Assembly: GCF_019649055.1 (NCBI RefSeq)
Contig: NW_026570271.1
Coordinates: 186,001 to 250,000 of the forward strand
Reading direction: 5' to 3'
DNA length: 64,000 bases
Origin: Paramacrobiotus metropolitanus
Taxonomy: Eukaryota; Tardigrada; Eutardigrada; Parachela; Macrobiotidae
The position numbers and the translations under genes were made by a program. This document shows positions 22,494-32,854 of this stretch, in pieces. How positions within the stretch are numbered: position 1 is the stretch's first letter; each line of letters begins with the position of its first letter. Below the pieces are notes generated by a model. It was not told the origin of the DNA. It saw only the letters and a list, made by a program, of their open reading frames with translations, and made no database searches.

Positions 22494-22720
22494 GCAAGTA
22501 TTGCCGTTGCTCTACTCTAGGTGTACGAATGGAACGAATGAACGTAATCCTCGTCAAGAGAGGAATGTTTATTCATTCCTCTCTTCTAGAGCACTGACAA
22601 TCTCCAAGTACAGATCCAATATTATATGTACCGTACCCACTATCCGGCGTACTGTACATGTACCGTGTAGTAATAATCAACAAGTGCTATGTAATCACAA
22701 CGTAGTTAGAAATGCTTAAT

Positions 22721-23504
22721 TATTGTTAGCTGATTTTAGATTTTTGATTAATACCGGTGCGAAAGTTTAAATGAGATGTTTTATATTAAGTTTTGTGGTG
22801 TTGCGGAGTAGGATACGTAGAAAAGGGCAGGACATCTGTATGAAAAATTTTCATCAGTTAAGTACCATTTCACTGTGTAGGATTGTATCAATGTCAAGGT
22901 TTTATATCATATTTCTACTGCATACACTCCAAATTTTTTCCCGCATGTAACATAAAGCATTCCATCGCCTCTCCCTGCCAACAGGAGATGGCAACGGCCG
23001 GCTTAAACGGCTGACCTTCCGGCTGAAGTTCTTAGCCGGCTTACTCAACGGGACTGGAAGTCTCGCTGTCTCAGCAATGATCTAAAATACAATAATCAAA
23101 TTAAATGTTAAAACAAAATAATTTTATATAACAAATTCTAGCGACAGTCGGTTCTCACCTTTCAGCGCACGAGACGTTTTGAAGCAAAGGCAAAACACAT
23201 TTCCTGAACTGCTTTCGAGAATTGTAAAGTCGCAAAGAAAATCGAAAATTACAAAAATACTTTTTGCAGTTTAACTTTACTAACACATCGGGTACAGCCA
23301 CATCCCGCGTAACTGCAAACACCATTAGATGTTTCGAATTTGTGTAAAATGCGTCTTTTCGGAAACAATCATTCTAAATGATCAAAATTCAGAAATAGTC
23401 AGCTCAGTCCAGACCAGTGTTTAGGGATCACTGATCAGGGCTGATGAGTGAACGTAAGTTGCAGGACCTGTTATTACTACCATTGTTCGGTGCTTACAAC
23501 TAAG
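22721..23504. other. Gene-free stretch
   Basis: No gene recognised. A GC-rich stretch at about 22995-23045 folds through repeated GCCGGCTTA/TAAGCCGGC-type arms. The remainder is AT-rich. Confidence 0.45.
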
Positions 23505-24112
23505 GAAGTTGCCGGTACATCGTACAAAATTCGTGTGCGTGCACGAAAACTTTCACTTTCGCGCACTCCCAAAAAATTCTTTGTTTGTTTTATGACAATC
23601 TGTAGCCAGATGATTTGTACACCTAAGCGTGAAAACCGTTTGCGGCCTAACATCCGCTTCGGGAGCAATGGCTGAAAGAAAATTCCAAAAGTTTAAATGC
23701 ATTCAAGTGTACCAAAAGTCTCATTATGGACCGGTCTTTAAATTTTGCACATAGAAGCACGTAAGTATGAAGATCGTTTTTACACCGCACCAACGTTACA
23801 ACATTTGTTCAAATTTAAAATGAATTTAAAAAATTAAAATTAATTTGAAAATTTGAAAAAAATGCTAGAACCGTGGTTAGGTGTAATAATGATCTTCATG
23901 AATATGTGGGTTTCATGAAAAATTTGGCGAAGATCGGTTGACAACCAGACTTTTGGTGCCCAGCATGCATTTAAACTTTTCAAAATTTGCTTACCGCCTT
24001 AACTCTCGAACCGGGAGTTGCGCCCACAGACGGTTTTCACGCCTATGTATACAAATCATCTGGCTGCAAAACACGAATTTGGCAACATGTACCGGGTCAC
24101 TTCCCTTAAGAG
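23505..24112. mobile_element. Palindromic P element, complete copy
   Basis: The whole 608 bp forms an imperfect hairpin. The left arm CCGGTACATCGTACAAAATT...AGCCAGATGATTTGTACAC...GCGTGAAAACCGT...AGTTTAAATGCATTC is mirrored on the right by ACCAAAAGTC...AAACTTTTCAAA...ACGGTTTTCACGCC...ACAAATCATCTGGCTGCA...GAATTTGGCAACATGTACCGG. An inner pair (GAAGATCGTTTTTACACC and GGTGTAATAATGATCTTC) surrounds an AT-rich centre. No coding capacity. Copies: 13848 (half), 16690, 19490 and 32855. Confidence 0.8.
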
Positions 24113-24749
24113 CATGTGATCACTGTGGCCTGCTATCGCGGTCGATCGTTGGGCATTAATAATTGTATATGTGCTGCCGACTGGACGTGTTCAGTGCACT
24201 CTGTCCACTGACCAAGCCATTTTAATAACGGGAGCGATACCAATACGACTGCCCTCAAAATATGTTTACGCCAGTTATTAAAAAATAGCGGAGCAGTTAT
24301 TAAAAGCAGTTATTTTGTCCGTTCGCTCGCTTTGTACGTTTCCGTTATGCGTCAGGCGTAGATCTCGGGATTTACCGCGAGTTACTTTATTCCTATATGG
24401 ACCAGCATTGGTCAACAATGGTTTATGTATTCCGATTTGCACCACCACTGTTCAATAAACAAATCGTGAGAGGAAAATCGCAACGTCTTGCCGCTTTTTC
24501 GATTTATGTCTGTAATCACGAAAAATTTTTGATTGAATTAGACTAGAGTAGTCCGAAAACTGCAGATAGTTTATCGATTTACCGTTGAACACCACTCTAA
24601 TAACAATTATATTTAACTACACAGACAGCAAGCATTATGTCTTGAACTTCGTCCGTAATAAGTGGAGTAAGTAGTGCCACTGTTTATAGAAGAATCCGTA
24701 ACTGGTGTGTTACACTTTTAGTACAGAAACATGATGCGGTTGAATTAAG
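24113..24749. other. Gene-free stretch downstream of locus C
   Basis: No gene or repeat recognised. It would contain the 3' end and terminator of the minus-strand gene ending at 24750, but no clear AATAAA signal stands out. Confidence 0.4.
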
Positions 24750-25355
24750 TCAATGGAAAGTTGTAACAGAATGTATATCACTGGTTTGCAGCGTACTTTG
24801 CGATTGATACTTGACAATATGCTTGCCCATCGTTGCCGGTTTCCTGGTTTTGAACTTGCATCTTGTACAGTATAGAAAAACCCCGGTGGCAAAAAGCTCT
24901 GCGTGCTGCTTCTCTGCCAAATGTAATAGGAATGCATCCTCTTCTTCGCAAGATAAGCGACAAATATGACACTGATATCTTGCGCGAACACTACTCGTGG
25001 TCGCATTTTCTGGCGAAAGTAACAACATCTCGGAATTCGCTTCCCTGAAGCGGCTCAGCGAAGTACTGGAAGTTGGATGCACGGAAATTTCGCTGGAGGG
25101 AAATTGTATTGTGTCAGTTTCCACATCTATGCCGGCTTCTGAAATATGCTCGGACGGATGATATGGCTGTTGGAGGCCCTCACTTGACATGCACTCAGGT
25201 CGAGGCGATACGATCGGGTCCGTAATAGTTGAATCTTCGACTGCATCCGACTGCTGCTGCTCGGTATCGAAAGCATCTTCCTCTTCGAACGGGGAGAATG
25301 TGAATACCGGGGTAACGCATGATTCAGTGTCACGAATTGCAGTCGAAGGTTGAGC
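24750..25355 (-). CDS. Locus C last exon: QPS module and C2H2-like finger
   Basis: The exon starts after the acceptor GCGTAG at 25356-25361 and is open in phase 0, beginning AQPSTAIRDTESCVTPV. It continues through an acidic, Ser/Thr-rich stretch (EQQQSDAVEDSTITDP, MSSEGLQQPYHPSE) to a pair of finger-like motifs: CHICRLSC with His spacing C-x2-C-x12-H-x5-H, then CTRCKFKT...H, in which the second His is replaced (HIVKYQ). It stops at 24750. The AQPSTAI start, EGMSSE-like middle and phase match the QPS exon at 27262-27627. The preceding exon (25624-26054) ends in phase 0, so the join stays in frame. Possibly a zinc-dependent nucleic-acid or protein contact. No homologue recognised beyond the finger spacing. 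Confidence 0.6.
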   Translation of the reverse strand, partial: AQPSTAIRDTESCVTPVFTFSPFEEEDAFDTEQQQSDAVEDSTITDPIVSPRPECMSSEGLQQPYHPSEHISEAGIDVETDTIQFPSSEISVHPTSSTSLSRFREANSEMLLLSPENATTSSVRARYQCHICRLSCEEEDAFLLHLAEKQHAELFATGVFLYCTRCKFKTRKPATMGKHIVKYQSQSTLQTSDIHSVTTFH

Positions 25356-25623
25356 CTACGCATATACAGGAAGCATCTTTTAAATAAAGGTATAAATTAT
25401 GACTTACAATTTTGTAAGGCTTAACCGGGTTAAGAAATGTGCAGCACAGAACACCGCGAAACCAACAGTTTATCTTGACACACTATATTTTGCTAAAGGA
25501 AGAAAGCCTTACCCGCTAAATTATATACTTAACGATACATCGCTGTGTAACAGTACAGATACGAATCTCAATCACCATCAGGAAACAAACAAAGACATAG
25601 TTTGGCACCTTGCGCAACCTTAC

Positions 25624-26054
25624 ATTACTAAGCTGGTCGATTGGGTTTGCTTCTTCGTAGTTGTTGTCCTGCCCTTCGTCAACTCTACTGTCATCTTGCA
25701 TGGATGCGGTGTCGGACAGGAAGCAAACAGCAAGATGCTGTTTCATTGCTTCAGACGAAGATCCCTGTTGGCAGAGTTTCAAACTGATGGACTGCATTTC
25801 TAGATTTTGACTGATTTCCCTGTTCGCCATCTCCTGTGATTGTGGAGCGGTGTTGTCAGCGGATACTCCCGTCATAAGGGTAGCTGTATTCGCAAACTCT
25901 CCCGGTTCAGTGCTTGTGCCAGACGAAATATTTTCCGGTACTTCCGTTGCCACGTGATCATCCTCAGGCATAGCGTTCTGTTGGTAATATCGCATGCCGA
26001 AATAATCATCGAGCGAAAGCCAACGATTATTCGCACACACGGAAGCCGTAGTTT
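25624..26054 (-). CDS. Locus C exon: WRS and LRQ modules
   Basis: Acceptor CTTTACAG then, in phase 1, ETTASVCANNRWLSLDDYFG, resembling EIHAPPCVESYWRSLKD at 58886. Later the exon carries SLKLCQQGSSSEAMKQHLAV and FLSDTASMQDD, which aligns with LREQGYSYEAVAQYI...FLSEGTSLED at about 56650-56730. It ends at AGTAAT/GTAAGG in phase 0. The upstream QPS exon ends in phase 1 and the downstream exon begins in phase 0, so the series is in frame. The LRQ part looks like another small helical (HTH-like) unit. Function unknown. The fusion of WRS with LRQ in one exon differs from locus F, where they are on separate exons. Confidence 0.6.
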
Positions 26055-27261
26055 CTGTAAAGTAATCGTTCGTTGTATAAAATTCAATTATTTAATTGTA
26101 GGCACATGCGGAGATCGCAGTTTAAAATGGTTACATCAAGGCTGATTTTGATCGGCAGCTGGAAGTACTGTGCAATTTACGTCATTACTGTAAGAACGTG
26201 TTCACTATTCACAAACGTGGCTCACCGTCTGTGAGCCATTCACGTTTATGAATCGTGAATGGCTCCTGCGACGTACATGCGCCCGCACTACAAAATAAAT
26301 GAACAAGTGCAGGGTAACAGTACAGTACAAGAAATGACGTCGGCTTCGCCTCCGCATTTCTTGTGGTCCTCAGTGGATCTGTATAGGTATACCGTATACG
26401 TGGTAGCAGATAGCAGATAGCAGATAGCAGTGGTAGATAGCAGATAGCAGTGGTAGTTTGGTCACTCATTCACCTAACGGGAAGTGTGCACTAGATAGCA
26501 GTGGTATTTTGGTCACTCATTCACCCAACGGGAAGTGTGCACTAGGTAGCAGTGGTAGTTTGGTCACTCATTCACCCAACGGGAAGTGTGCACTAGGTAG
26601 CGGTGGTAGTTTGGTCACTCATTCAGTGTAATTACGAGTATCTTGTGTGTTTGGTCAGTGAAATGAGTACTAATTACCTCGTAGTGATCCGTACTATATT
26701 TTGCACAATTGCATTAATTTTCACGATTTGAATGCCTGTCTGGGTACATGATGCAGATTTTTGTCAGCGATTTTCTGATTGAAAGACTTCTGATCAGCGT
26801 AATATTTTCGACGTTTCCCCGAAATGGTTAACAGTAAGGTGGAAATGTTTTACGTTTTACGCATTTTCTTACGTTCGACAATTAGAAAGGGGTAATCAAT
26901 ATTCAATCCCATAAGACCCAATTAATCCCTTATGGGATTAACCGAATATTTGTCTTCTTTGAGGTCACTTATTTTCAAACCTAATATTTTTAACGTAGCA
27001 ACAGTAATTTCGTAAGTATAAACATAGTATTCTTAAGTATGGATGAACTTTAGCTTTACATGGCAGACCCGGCTTTTGGAGGTGATTTGTTTGGTCGCTT
27101 GAATGCATTTTCGAAAAAAACGAACACCCTCTGGCCGCGTTTTAGAACATGGGCTTTCCGATGATAGCAGTGGTTTTTGTTAATTCGGTCTGGGATTCTG
27201 GCATTGGTGTATGCAATTTTTTCTGTTCGTGGTAATAAAGATCTAGAACTAGATACACACC
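26055..27261. other. Putative intron with minisatellite
   Basis: Between the QPS exon (27262-27627) and the WRS exon (25624-26054) there is no coding signal. It contains the TAGCAGA and 51-bp tandem repeats (26402-26660) and a small hairpin at about 26205-26265 (GGCTCAC..GTGAGCC). Its length is large for this locus, where other introns are about 200-270 nt, consistent with expansion by the repeats. Confidence 0.45.
26402..26660. repeat. TAGCAGA microsatellite and 51-bp minisatellite
   Basis: A run of TAGCAGA-type units (26402-26455) leads into units of 51 bp containing GTTTGGTCACTCATTCACC and AACGGGAAGTGTGCACTAG. The landmark GTCACTCATT recurs at 26461, 26512, 26563 and 26614. Three complete units and a partial one, nearly identical. 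Confidence 0.9.
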
Positions 27262-27627
27262 TTTCTGGCTCTCAATGACGCGGCAGTCGTCACTGCTTCT
27301 GATTTCCTCAGTTCCTGCTGTTCCGTTTTCAGAGTGTGGAGAGTGGACCTCGACAGCGCAGTTGTCATTTGGTAATGAATCTGCGTCACCAGTCCTTGTT
27401 TGACCGCTGATTGAATCCTCCTTCTCTGAAGTTACATACGACTGTTGTCGATCTTCAGATGGCATCCCCTCAGGTTCGGGCAGAGTTGGGAACGGCCCCG
27501 TAGTGATGTGATCAACAGCTGCTTCTGGTGTCCGCTGCTCGATATTACCGACGCCTTCCAACCGACATAGCGTAGCTACCGGAGTTACGCATGTGTCGTC
27601 CTCAACTATTGCAGTGGAAGGTTGAGC
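27262..27627 (-). CDS. Locus C exon: QPS module
   Basis: Acceptor TTTATAG/GCTCAACC; phase-0 frame AQPSTAIVEDDTCVTPVATL, then a Glu/Ser/Asp-rich stretch with GMPSEDRQQSY and a conserved end, GTEEIRSSDDCRVIESQKG. Donor GAAAG/GTGTGT at 27262/27261 leaves phase 1. The end matches VETEEILSSDNCRNSKRHEG of the QPS exon in locus F, and the start matches the exon at 25355. No domain recognised; the acidic composition would suit a transcription-regulator spacer or a docking segment. Confidence 0.6.
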
Positions 27628-27832
27628 CTATAAACATGGGAATATTTTAAAACAAAGGTAAGACTGCCATACTATTTCGTGTGGCCCCCCATTCTTAGCA
27701 GGCAATGGGGCAGCCCATTACAGCTGAATAAACATCTTCACTGTGTTTTTTTTCCTGGTTAAAGATATTAATTTTCCAGCCTTACTGGGACAAACAAGCC
27801 AGCAAATAACCGGCACACTGCAAAGAACTTAC

Positions 27833-28230
27833 ACGAGGCAGCTGAAAAATCGCCGGTGATTCTTTGTTGTGGAAATCCCGCTCAACAGCGTCGCTACTGA
27901 CAGCGCGCAAAGGGGTGTGTTTTGACTGGAGGCCGACATCAATGTGCTGCATTGCTGATGCACAGGAGTATCCCTGTATGTGCAGTTGCGAAACAACGGG
28001 CTGCTGCGCGAGGTAGTGGCTGTCGTCCCAGTTCGTCTCAATTGGGAGCGTTTGTGTGATCGGGATTGGCAAAGCCGGTGACGTATTAGCGGTCGATTCG
28101 ACAGACGGTTCGTTGTCCGTTACGTTATGCTGACGCTTTGGAGCGCTACTGGCTTCGCTATAGTACGGTTGCGGCCGCTGGATATCCACTGTGCTGACGC
28201 TCAGGATTTGGTGGCTGTGCACAGCAGTAA
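27833..28230 (-). CDS. Locus C exon: LRQ module
   Basis: Acceptor CTTTTCTTCCTGTTATAG then phase 1 VTAVHSHQILSVSTVDIQ..., a Ser/Thr/Pro-rich stretch, and VSQLHIQGYSCASAMQHIDV, the counterpart of LREQGYSYEAVAQYI in locus F. It ends QLPR/GTAAGT in phase 0. Upstream FDD exons end near phase 1 and the downstream QPS exon begins in phase 0, so the order FDD-LRQ-QPS matches locus F. Function unknown. Confidence 0.55.
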
Positions 28231-28790
28231 CTATAACAGGAAGAAAAGTATTAGGCAAAGGCGAGTAGCCTATTGAAATAAACCACGGCTGAGAATTAAA
28301 TATGAGGCGAAACACCACTACTGAATGTATACAGAAAATATATGTTCTAGTAAAATAACAAGTAAAAATTGCAGAATTTTGCAAGCTACACCTTTATGAG
28401 ATCGAATTCATAAATTTGCATACCATGCTGATGAAAAATAAATCGCTCTGCTTACCCCAACAGGCAACAGAGAATTCTTATCATAACTAATGGTAAGCAG
28501 AACAGAGTGGCCTCTGCGCTACAATAGCCTTCGGATATTCACACGAATATGCTTCCCCACAAGTTAGTTGGAAGCAGCACGGTGTAGCAGTGTAATCTAA
28601 TCAATGCTTTTATACTTCACCAAGTGTTTCTTTGTGTACTATGCAGGCGCAGACATGGCCCATAATAACAAAACATATGATACCGCCCTGGCTGCCCGCG
28701 TTTTCATTTATTTCACGAGGTTCCGGTGTCTTATTTCGCTCACTGCAAGACACCGGTGGACGTAATTTGTGTGAGGCGCATAGGGCATGC

Positions 28791-28945
28791 TCAACAATAG
28801 AGCCTCCGTTTGCGGGCACGTTTCGCCGTTACACCCTGGATCTTGTCTGTATTGGTTAGGTTATATTTTCCCCCGGAAAAATCTTCATAGGAATCGCGTT
28901 GCTGCTCGCCATGACTGCTGACTTCAGGAAAATTATGGGGTATTA
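28791..28945 (-). CDS. Locus C exon: FDD module
   Basis: Acceptor ACAGACTTTAG; phase 1 frame IPHNFPEVSSHGEQQRDSYE then DFSGGKYNL, ending at a stop at 28791. A donor-like CAGG/GTGTAAC at about 28826 would leave phase 1 and join the LRQ exon at 28230 in frame, in which case the last residues are intronic. Aromatic/acidic core SYEDFSGG replaces the consensus FDDFFGG. A second, broken FDD exon start lies just upstream (about 29208, ACAGCCATAATTTAACCGAG). Confidence 0.5.
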
Positions 28946-29343
28946 CTAAAGTCTGTAACTGTGACTGGATGGGACCGACTGCAAGTAATTGTGACCGCTT
29001 GCGACTGTCCACACAGGGTCTGGGATTGATTGGGAGTGCGACCATTTGGGACTAGGCCTATTAGCTCTTCCGTTCCGCCAGTCGACTGATGGGGCCTTTC
29101 CGGTCAATTTTTTAACTGGCTTCTTGTTCTAAAAGGCAGTACTATGCATGCTTTTCTGTCAGTAGAACAAAATCACCTCGGTTAAATTATGGCTGTCTGT
29201 GTTTGCAAATTGAACCAAAAAATTCGCGAAATAAGAAGTAATTTGTGTAGGCATGCGTCCAGTCAACCACCAGTTCGTTAGTAAATCGCAGCCAACTGAT
29301 AATTATTTAAATGTTTTGTGAGCCAATGCCAACCGCTCCGCAT

Positions 29344-29801
29344 TTAGCCGGAAAATATTAAGAAAAGGTCAAAGGGTTTGCGTTTTTGCCGAGAAAATTC
29401 ATACTGGCAATACTTTTTCGTAACAATCAGGTGGCGATCGTTAAGCCTTGCCGCTACAGTTAATCGGGCGCTGCAACCCGTTTTGCGGGCATATTGGAAG
29501 GAATTCGCCCTATCTCTGCTTCCCTGAGCCTTTTGGCCTTTGTGGTGGACACAGACATATTCAACGAATTCATATTGCAAGACCGAAAATTGTGGATTGT
29601 CGGCATCTAGCATCTTCGATCGATCAATAGCGAACGTTTGAAAGGTGCTCTTTTGGTACTCTTTAAAGCTTTCATCAAACATTTGCCAGGAGTTGAACTG
29701 ATCCGGCAGTTTTGCACTGTTTGACACAACTGAGCCTCCACTACTGATACGCATCAGACCTTCCTCGTGATCGGAGGAGAGAGACGATTGTTCCATGGAC
29801 T
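29344..29801 (-). CDS. ZSW exon, copy 2 (ZSWIM3-like N-terminal domain)
   Basis: The acceptor CCTACATTTTAG is followed in phase 1 by ESMEQSSLSSDHEEG, so the exon may be internal although ATG at 29796 could also start translation. The domain is intact in one frame: WQMFDESFKEYQ, FSVLQYEFVEYVCVHH, FQYARKTGCSARLTVAARL and HLIVTKK. It resembles the FAR1/FLYWCH-like zinc-binding N-terminus of ZSWIM3 proteins, where Cys, Cys and a His pair hold zinc. The deletion relative to copy 1 removes the final HNHP and all downstream parts; the frame ends after about 20 unrelated residues. Likely a truncated, possibly non-functional copy. Confidence 0.6.
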
Positions 29802-30416
29802 CTAAAATGTAGGATTAATTGTAATAAGTGCGTGAAGATGCTTCAATTGAACGAACTGTTTCCGAACGAGCGCTTATACGTTCAGAACCTGCGCTGGGGT
29901 TTAACCGCAGTGGACGTGGTTCTGCTGCGCCTTATTTAATGAATAAAATGCTCGTTTTTCTAAACCGCGCACCGACCGGGCAGTTGCAACACATTTTTGT
30001 CCAACGGTACTGTAGTTGAGCGAGCACGTTATTAACTACATGGTTTAGAAAATTTATGTGCGCTTTATACCATGTAAACTGTCAAGATTCGTCTCTATAT
30101 TTTTGGTCTTAGGCCGAAAATAGTTGTGGTAGCGATAAGGTGGTGATCACAGCGCGGTGTAAAACAATATTTGAAAAGAATCATGCAAATATAGGTATAT
30201 GTTATGCAAAGCTCATGTTATATGCGTAGCCGGGAAGTATGGATTTGTTGACGGTTAAAAGCTTAACGAAGTGCCGGTGACAGTTGCAAATGTTAAAATT
30301 TTTGACCAGTGACATTTTCTACCAGCGTCAATACCTTGCGCTTCTGCATGAATAATTCACGCAATGCTTAGTTTCATATTTTGGGATTACCTATATAACG
30401 GCAGCCCGTTTATATA
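29802..30416. promoter_or_regulatory. Conserved non-coding stretch upstream of the ZSW exon
   Basis: Blocks here are conserved with 4085-4345: AATCCTACATTTT, a CGCCTTATTTAA block and GTTGCAACACATTTTTGTCC. Weaker similarity extends to the sequence upstream of the ZSW exons at 48121 and 48974. No ORF is shared. This may be a 5' intron, a promoter or a UTR; the sequence does not decide. Confidence 0.4.
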
Positions 30417-31858
30417 TCACGTACCAGTTTGACTTTCCTCAGAATCCGAGCTCATTATTGCTTGAGATGTGTACTTCGGTAACTTTCTAACATCTTCGTC
30501 TTCACTGATTTCACCAGGTATTTGTGCATTAATCTTTGCTGTGATTCTTTGGTCATGGGCAGACGAAGAGCTGTTGTAGTAGCCAAAATAACAAGCAGGT
30601 TTGCGTTGACTGCCTGGATCACCACGTTGCATGGCCTTGAGTCGAGCTGACCTTCGACATCCTTGCTGTGTAATATTGGGGCTGTCTTCACTGGCTGTCA
30701 GTGTGTCAATGACGTGCTCTCCCTGGACATCACCATGTCGCATGTCCTTCGATGAAACCGACATTCGACTTCCTTGTTCTATATTATTGTGGCTGTCCTC
30801 ACTTGCTGGCGGTTTCTGAACGACCTGCTTTCCTTCGACATCAGGAAGTCGCATAATCTTCGATCGAAGCTGCATTCGACATACTAGCCTTGTATTTTTG
30901 TGGCTATCCTCACTTGCTGGCTGTGTCTGAACCTGCTCTCCCTCGACATCACCATCGCCATGTATCCTGTTCTTCAATCTAACCGACCTTCGACATCCTT
31001 GTACTGCATCGCTGAGGCGGTTCTCACTGGCTGGCGGTGTCTGAACGACTTGCTCTTCCTCGACATCATCGGATTCCAGTGCGGGATCATTCTTTGTGTT
31101 GCTCAGCGGACCCGCACTCGATGTGGTCGGTTCTTGGCTGAGCGTCTCTAACTGCTTTAGTCTGAACCAGCTTATTTTAAGCTGCTGCCTTATAATATTC
31201 CCTGACATTCCCTCTCCCCGCAGTTTCAGGACAGCTGTGCGCTGCGCCTGATATTTTTGTCGGCATCGTTCCCGATAGCTCCTCATCCTGTCATTTTCAA
31301 TTACAGCAGCTACGGTATCAGCTGTTTCGTTAACTTCGCACACGATCTGCGCTCTTGAGTAGCCGCGATGGAACAAATCGAGGATGGTTTTCCTTTGCTC
31401 TTCGGTCAGTTCGGCCAAGCGTTGCATTCGTTTCACGGTCGACCTACACATATTGAACTGCCTTGCAATTTGGGCAATGTTATATTTTGCTTTATCTGCT
31501 TGCTGCAGGATTTCCTTCTTCTCGTCATCAGTCCACTTCTTTTGCAGGGAACAATTCTCTCTAGTCAGGATATTTTTCAGTTTCATCAAACCGATACCCA
31601 CGCGTTCCGCGATATCCTTCCGAGGGTATCCAGCTTTGCGCAGTTTGCAGATTAGCCGTCGGTTTTTCTGATCGATTCGTCCGTTGTTTGGTGGTTTTTG
31701 TGTTTCGGCGTGGCTATCGGCGTCTTTTCTCCGCGCTTTTTGAAGTTCTGCATCAAGATTTTTCGCCCCAGTTCTTCCTTAAAATCGACGCGATCTACTT
31801 CCGTTGCAAGCATTTGATTTATAAACACAGACTTACTGGCTCTAGTGTTGGTAGCCAT
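30417..31858 (-). CDS. Multi-HTH protein B2 (two exons)
   Basis: ATG at 31858 (MATNTRA), donor GCCA/GTAAGTCTG at 31837/31836, a 59-nt intron, acceptor ATTTTAAG and exon 2 from 31777 to TGA at 30417: 460 residues in frame. Four helix-turn-helix units lie at about residues 44-82 (RRLICKLRKAGY...IAERVGIG), 90-128 (ILQQADKAKY...ARQFNMC), 131-175 (TILDLFHRGYS...VCEVN) and 180-218 (AVLKLRGEGMS...RQQLKI). About four acidic repeats of about 36 residues follow (GEQVVQTPPASE..., each ending near RRSVRLK), then a tail GDPGSQRKPACYF...SQAIMSSD. A conserved GTACGT (30419-30424) just before the stop is a probable phase-1 donor to a downstream FDD exon. Probably a nuclear DNA-binding protein. It has more acidic repeats than B1 (two). 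Confidence 0.75.
30615..31080 (-). repeat. In-frame tandem acidic/RRS repeats of B2
   Basis: Roughly 108-120-bp units encode acidic DVEGEQVVQTPPASEDSHNN-like segments followed by a basic RRSxRLK-like motif. Units have diverged (RRSVRLK, RMQLRSK, RMSVSSK, RRSARLK). B1 has two units and the ZSW pseudogene one, so the number changes by in-frame unequal exchange. Confidence 0.75.
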
Positions 31859-31950
31859 ATCGATACCAATGATAGGTGTATGCTTAATCTTTTCTGTTTG
31901 GTCGGGTCGGTTCCGCAGTTGATTCACAATGACAATGGCTGGCAGTTATG

Positions 31951-32854
31951 GTTCTATAACTTCCACGGCTTCTGCCACTTGCTACAGATTTAGGCGCTGG
32001 TTTCGGTCACATTCCGAAAACCACCTGCAGTAGGGTAACATCTACTTGCAAGTCGTGCAACAAGTTTACTTCGTCTTTTGTGATCTACTCGTAAGTTAAA
32101 TGAAACGATGAATTCTGGTTTAACTATTAACGAAACTTGCCGAGCGACATTCCAGAAAATAAAGAAGGAATTACAAAATCTTTTCGGTTTCATGCAAATA
32201 ACTAAAGTACAAGAAGTTACGTCGGCTGAGCCTCCGCATTCTGCGCCCCTTTAATATTCCAGTACAAGAAGCATTAAACATCCCCACGCCCCTTTTTTTG
32301 TGACGCATATATATTCCATTTTGGATTTCTTATCCACCCAAACCTTACACATGTACATACGCATGTACATGTACTCATGTACATGTACATAAGAATACTT
32401 ATGTACATGTACTCGTATTTTCTAACTCAAGCTGCGGGAATACTCAAAATAAATTTCGTTCAACCGTAAAACGGCAGCAATAAGCGAACTGGCAAACACT
32501 CACAGATTCATAAAGCAAAGGCAGCTCGCGGTAAAATGAAATTTTATTTATGATAATGCTTAATGCACTGCCCTAAACTGATTACTATAATATGTTTTCT
32601 TTCTTACCTAACAATTTAACTTCTGCTTCTGAACAATTTGGCTCTTTCGTAAGAAAATTAAAAAAGTTTTCTATTTTTGCAACATTTCTTTATTTGTACT
32701 AGAAGAGATCGTTCTTTAGGTACGACTAAGCGAAAATGACACCGTTCAGTTTTTTTGGATCTTTATTGTGGCCATCGCGCAATGTAGTACACCCTTTCTG
32801 CCATTGTTGAAAATACTTAAATGTCCTTCTTCAAATTTAAATGAGGCAGGATAT
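31951..32854. other. Gene-free stretch with TGTACA-rich palindromes
   Basis: No gene recognised. 32345-32410 is made of overlapping ATGTACAT/GTACATGTAC motifs forming nested palindromes around TACATAAGAATACTTATGTA. 32440-32570 is a copy of the dispersed repeat at 10839. Confidence 0.5.

Larger units (their letters stand above)
19490..22720 (+). repeat. Segmental duplication 2, copy 1 (pair of 32855-34470)
   Basis: After removal of two insertions (20772-21909 and 21966-22493), the sequence is collinear with 32855-34470. Shared blocks are a P element, TTTACTAAGATGC, CATGGAGGCGTCAGA, ATTATGTGCAGATGCG or its variant, GTCATA..GAACAGGGG and AAGAGAGGAATG. The copies are clearly diverged. No gene is carried apart from the inserted transposon fragments. 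Confidence 0.8.
29170..31950 (+). repeat. Segmental duplication, copy 2 (pair of 2640-6075)
   Basis: Collinear with 2640-6075 in the same orientation. Copy 2 lacks about 0.85 kb from the 3' part of the ZSW gene but keeps its splice acceptor and reading frame. Its HTH gene has more acidic repeats. The intergenic stretch 29800-30420 is also conserved in parts (TTGCAACACATTTTTGTCCAA split by substitutions elsewhere). Confidence 0.85.

Noticed and set aside
22321-22719. 132-residue plus-strand frame
   Set aside because: It overlaps the minus-strand retrotransposon domain and runs across its target-site boundary into unrelated DNA, so it cannot be an old gene.
26402-26660. CRISPR-like array
   Set aside because: The 51-bp units are head-to-tail with no unique spacers, and the window is eukaryotic; it is a minisatellite.
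24750-31858. Transposase with DDE catalytic domain in the HTH family
   Set aside because: I looked downstream of each HTH array for RNase H-like DDE/DDD motifs and terminal inverted repeats around the loci and saw neither.
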